DNA from: Oscillospiraceae bacterium
Lineage (GTDB): Bacteria; Bacillota; Clostridia; Oscillospirales; Ruminococcaceae
Reading direction: 5' to 3'
Assembly (NCBI GenBank): GCA_029062865.1
Contig: JAIDPG010000185.1
Coordinates: 1 to 8,647 of the forward strand
Length of the DNA stretch: 8,647 nucleotides
The translations under genes were made by a program, and so were the position numbers. Of the stretch, positions 5,345 to 8,647 are shown one piece after another (the stretch's first letter is position 1; each line of letters opens with the position of its first letter). The notes under the pieces were generated by a model that was not told the origin of the DNA, ran no database searches, and was given only the letters and a program-made list of their open reading frames with translations.

Positions 5345-6136
5345 ATGAACAAGAGTATTGAAAAAAAGCTGCTGCATTTCTTCACGGGCGGTGATATTCG
5401 CGAGGATTTTGCCGCGGAAAGGAAGAAAAAAACCGCAAAGCTTCGGCGGCTTATCCGCGCGTGCTTTTACGTGCACCTCGCGGCGGCGGTGATCTGCATT
5501 GCGCTTGCCGCCGTGCTCAAGGCGGGAACGGCGGGGATAGTCGCGGTGTCGCTGTGCGAGGTCGTGCTTCTGGGGCTGGCGTTTCTGGCGGTCGGGGATA
5601 TGACGCTAATCAAAACGCTTCTCTGCTGCGGCGACACGGCGTTCGCGGCGGCGATGTTCGTGACGGGCGCGCTTATTTCCGAAGGCGACAAAACGCCGTT
5701 CTTCGCAATAGGCGCGGTTATGATAATCGTGACGCTCTGCGCGTTCGGGGCGCATTACGCGGCAATGTGCCGGGAGTTCCTCGACAATTTCTCGCCGCTC
5801 GCAATTAAAAATGAGCACTACACTCTGCTTCCGCAGCTCGTCGAAGAATATAATAAAAGGGTCAAAGCAGAGAAATCGGAAGAGGAAGCGGACGAGGCTT
5901 TTTATGATGAATTTTCCGAGGACAGCTCCTCCGATACTCCCGAGGATTACAAAATACCCGAAGAAAAAACCGCGCCGCCCGCTCCTTCCAAAACGGAGAT
6001 ACAGATACTCGCGGACAGGCTGAGGGAAATTCTCTGCGCTCCCAAAAACAACGACACGGTGGAGGACGCAATGCCAAAACCGCAAACGGAAATCGCGCCC
6101 GTAATCCCCGAAAATCCCGAAACAGAGGTGAGATGA
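5345..6136 (+). CDS. four-helix membrane protein with acidic cytoplasmic tail
   Basis: I do not recognise a named family. The 263-residue product has a basic N-terminal region (RKKKTAKLRR, 26-35), four hydrophobic segments at about 39-58, 62-84, 94-112 and 118-138, and a long polar tail. The tail is acidic and proline-rich (for example SEEEADEAFYDEFSEDSSSD, 178-197) with a predicted short helix near 217-231. Positive charge before helix 1 and after helix 4 puts both ends in the cytoplasm. The start has GGGGAG five bases upstream. The stop codon overlaps the polA start (TGATG), and the polA ribosome binding site lies inside its last codons, so the two are likely co-translated. Its high G+C content matches nadE and polA, unlike the gene before it. 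The function is unknown; linkage to polA does not prove a role in replication. Confidence 0.85.
   Translation: MNKSIEKKLLHFFTGGDIREDFAAERKKKTAKLRRLIRACFYVHLAAAVICIALAAVLKAGTAGIVAVSLCEVVLLGLAFLAVGDMTLIKTLLCCGDTAFAAAMFVTGALISEGDKTPFFAIGAVMIIVTLCAFGAHYAAMCREFLDNFSPLAIKNEHYTLLPQLVEEYNKRVKAEKSEEEADEAFYDEFSEDSSSDTPEDYKIPEEKTAPPAPSKTEIQILADRLREILCAPKNNDTVEDAMPKPQTEIAPVIPENPETEVR
6125..6130 (+). promoter_or_regulatory. ribosome binding site deciding the polA start
   Basis: GAGGTG lies inside the end of the upstream gene, five bases before ATG 6136 and only two before the adjacent ATG 6133. The second ATG is therefore preferred, and it gives the family-typical start MKLLLIDGNS. Confidence 0.65.
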
Positions 6137-8643
6137 TGAAGCTCCTGCTTATCGACGGCAACAGCATAATGAACCGCGCGTTTTACGGTATTCGTATGCT
6201 GACAAGCCCGAAAGGCGTTCCGACAAACGCGCTTACGGGGTTTATGAATATTTATCTGAAGCTTATCAAAGAGGAAAAGCCCGATCGTATCGCGGCGGCG
6301 TTCGACCTTAAAGCGCCCACGTTCCGCCATAAGCTGTACGCGGATTATAAGGGCACGCGCCACGCGATGCCTGACGAGCTCGCGGCGCAGATGCCGATAA
6401 TCAAGGACATTCTAAGGGGGCTTGGGATCGCCGTTATCGAGCGCGAGGGCTACGAAGCGGACGACATCATCGGCACGCTTTCCCGCGCGGCGTTTGAAAA
6501 CGGCGCGGAGTGCGTTATCAGTACGGGCGACCGCGACAGCTTTCAGCTCGTCAACGACAAGGTGACGGTGCGGCTGGCTGCCAATAAGGAGGACGTGTTC
6601 TACACTCCCGAAAAGATAAAAGAGGTCTACGGCGTAGAACCGAAGGAAATGCTAGAGGTCAAGGCGCTTATGGGCGACAGCTCGGACAATATCCCGGGCG
6701 TTGCGGGCATCGGCGAAAAAACCGCGCTGGGGCTTATTCAGAAGTATCATAACATAGAGTATATTTTCGGTAATTTATCACAGCTCGACGTGACAAAGGG
6801 CGTTCGCGCGAAGCTCGAAAACGGCAAGGAGAGCGCGGAGTTGTCGAGAACGCTCGGCGAGATCTGCCTCAAAGCGCCCGTTTCGGAGAACCTCGACGAT
6901 TATGTAATTCAGGACGGCGACAAGTCCGCCGCCGTGGGAATTCTGCGCGAGCTCGGCATGGCGGGGACGGTGAAGAAGCTCGGTCTGGACGGCGTTCAGG
7001 GAACAAAAACCGAGATCGCCGCGACCGCTCCCAGAACGGAAAAGCCCAAATCCTCGAAAGCCGTCATCGCCGACACAGAGCCTTATGACAACGGCTTTGA
7101 CGTGGTTTTGATAAACGGAGAGATTGCGGCGTATCGCGACGGAAACCTGCTTGACGGCGACATAAAAGCGCTGCTCGAAAGCGATGATCCTAAGCACTCC
7201 GAAAACGCAAAGGCGCTGTATTCCGAGTGCATAAAGCTCGGTATAGAGCCGAAAAACATCACGTTTGACATGACGCTCGCGGCGTATCTGTTGGACGTGA
7301 ACGCCTCGGGCTATGAGCTTGAGAAGCTTTGCGGAAGATACGCGGTGGAGTTCAACAGCTTTGAGCCGATGAAGTCACTCGCGGAGCTTAACAAGGCGCT
7401 TTACGCGGAGCTCTGCTCGCAGGGAATGTTGAAGGTTCTGCGCGAGATAGAGCTTCCGCTCGCGGAGGTGCTCGCCTCTATGGAGCACGAGGGAATAGCG
7501 CTCGACGCGGACGGGCTCGCGAAATTCGGCGAGGAAATTCTCCCGCGGATAGCGGAGCTGGAGGAAAAGGTCTGCGACATAGCGGGGCACAAATTCAACC
7601 TCGGAAGCCCGAAGCAGCTTTCCGTTGTGCTGTTTGAGGAGCTCGGTCTGCCCGCCGGGAAAAAGCGCAAAACGGGCTACTCGACCGACAGCGAAACACT
7701 TGAGGCGCTGCTCAACATAAGCCCGATCATTCAGCCTATTCTGGACTGGCGAAAGCTGACGAAGCTCTACAACACGTACGTCAAGGGGCTTCAGGCGGCG
7801 GTCTCCGCGGACGGGAGAATGTACACGACGTTCAAGCAGACCGAAACGCGCACGGGGCGCATAAGCTCCGCCGAGCCGAATATCCAGAACATTCCCGTGA
7901 GAACGGAGCTTGGGAGAAATTTCCGCAAATTCTTGATAGCCGCGCCCGGCAAGGTGCTTTGCGACGCGGACTACAGCCAGATAGAGCTGCGCGTTCTCGC
8001 TTCGTTATCCAAGGACAAGGTGATGATCGAGACGTTCAAGGAGGGGCGCGATATTCACGCCGAGACCGCCGAGAGCGTTTTCCGCAAAATTCCGGGGCAA
8101 GACGATTCCGACCTGCGCCGCAAGGCGAAGGCGGTGAATTTCGGGATAGTTTACGGCATCGGGGCGTTCTCGCTCGCGAAGGACATTGACACGACGGTCG
8201 GCGACGCGAAGCGCTACATCGACGATTATCTCGAGCATTTCTCGGGTGTTCGCGAATATATGGAGACGAACACAAGCTCCGCCGAGCAGGACGGCTACGC
8301 GGTGACGATGTTCGGGCGGCGGCGTTTCATCGCCGAGATACTCTCGACAAACAAGACGGTAAATGCGCTCGGCAAACGTATCGCTATGAACACGCCTATC
8401 CAAGGCACGGCGGCGGACATCATCAAAATCGCGATGATAAGGGTTTTCGGGCGGCTCAAAAAGGAGCTCCCCGAGGCGAAGCTGATTTTGCAGGTGCACG
8501 ACGAGCTTATTGTCGAAGCGCCCGAGGAAAAATCCGCGCAGGCGTTAAAGATCCTCAAGGAGGAAATGCAAAGCGCCGTGGAGCTCGAGGTTCCGCTGCT
8601 TGTTGACGCGAAGTGCGGGAAGAATTGGTTTGAGAGCCATTAA
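6136..8643 (+). CDS. polA: DNA polymerase I, proofreading-deficient type
   Basis: This 835-residue protein fills gaps and removes primers during replication and repair. The N-terminal 5' nuclease domain (~1-285) keeps its acidic metal ligands: DGN (D7), EADD (107-110), TGDRD (130-134) and GDSSDN (180-185). A linker and a shrunken 3'-5' exonuclease domain follow (~305-430). There the usual first-motif Asp-x-Glu is absent (the region reads FDVVLINGE), although an aspartate in the second-motif-like FDMTLAAYLL (D378) remains; proofreading should be lost, as in Taq and Bst polymerases. The polymerase domain is intact: motif A DYSQIELR (catalytic D612), motif B R661, K665, F669 and Y673, motif C VHDE (H788-D789-E790). 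Phe at 669 matches the E. coli enzyme rather than the ddNTP-tolerant Tyr of T7. The length is close to Taq (832) and shorter than E. coli (928). Translation is probably coupled to the membrane protein gene upstream. Confidence 0.98.
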   Translation: MKLLLIDGNSIMNRAFYGIRMLTSPKGVPTNALTGFMNIYLKLIKEEKPDRIAAAFDLKAPTFRHKLYADYKGTRHAMPDELAAQMPIIKDILRGLGIAVIEREGYEADDIIGTLSRAAFENGAECVISTGDRDSFQLVNDKVTVRLAANKEDVFYTPEKIKEVYGVEPKEMLEVKALMGDSSDNIPGVAGIGEKTALGLIQKYHNIEYIFGNLSQLDVTKGVRAKLENGKESAELSRTLGEICLKAPVSENLDDYVIQDGDKSAAVGILRELGMAGTVKKLGLDGVQGTKTEIAATAPRTEKPKSSKAVIADTEPYDNGFDVVLINGEIAAYRDGNLLDGDIKALLESDDPKHSENAKALYSECIKLGIEPKNITFDMTLAAYLLDVNASGYELEKLCGRYAVEFNSFEPMKSLAELNKALYAELCSQGMLKVLREIELPLAEVLASMEHEGIALDADGLAKFGEEILPRIAELEEKVCDIAGHKFNLGSPKQLSVVLFEELGLPAGKKRKTGYSTDSETLEALLNISPIIQPILDWRKLTKLYNTYVKGLQAAVSADGRMYTTFKQTETRTGRISSAEPNIQNIPVRTELGRNFRKFLIAAPGKVLCDADYSQIELRVLASLSKDKVMIETFKEGRDIHAETAESVFRKIPGQDDSDLRRKAKAVNFGIVYGIGAFSLAKDIDTTVGDAKRYIDDYLEHFSGVREYMETNTSSAEQDGYAVTMFGRRRFIAEILSTNKTVNALGKRIAMNTPIQGTAADIIKIAMIRVFGRLKKELPEAKLILQVHDELIVEAPEEKSAQALKILKEEMQSAVELEVPLLVDAKCGKNWFESH

Positions 8644-8647
8644 AAGC

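Overview
The window looks like a chromosomal segment from a moderately G+C-rich gut-type Clostridia bacterium (Firmicutes; Oscillospiraceae/Ruminococcaceae would be my guess). The reasons are: strong GGAGG-like ribosome binding sites; textbook sigma-A promoters with 17-bp spacers in otherwise AT-rich intergenic DNA; a glutamine-dependent NAD synthetase of the fused type; a Taq-like DNA polymerase I without a working proofreading site; and a soluble PocR-domain chemoreceptor. This is read from the sequence and general family knowledge; no search was run.

Left part (1-1181, minus strand): a small Cu/Zn superoxide dismutase-fold protein (36-437) that keeps four possible copper histidines and the disulfide cysteines but has lost most of the zinc loop, preceded by a hypothetical 209-residue protein (552-1181). 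A strong minus-strand promoter lies at 1279-1307. Its transcript would have a ~90-nt leader carrying a small hairpin and degenerate heptamer repeats.

Divergent intergenic region (1182-1551): back-to-back promoters, 7-bp repeats, phased TAAAATT repeats, and a 41-nt near-perfect hairpin almost at the 5' end of the rightward transcript.

Middle (1552-4620, plus strand): a cytoplasmic PocR-domain/methyl-accepting chemotaxis protein with a good intrinsic terminator, then nadE with its own promoter. The two are separate transcription units.

Right part (4621-8643, plus strand): an AT-rich membrane-anchored hypothetical gene flanked by 10-bp direct repeats, which looks like an insertion; then a four-helix membrane protein whose stop codon overlaps the start of polA, so these two are probably translationally coupled. 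polA is complete and ends 4 bases before the window edge.

I found no tRNA, rRNA, CRISPR array, transposase or phage gene. The most unusual items are the zinc-loop-less SOD-like protein, the leader hairpin of the chemoreceptor gene, the heptamer repeats, and the repeat-flanked AT-rich gene. None of them amounts to a clear new multi-gene system.
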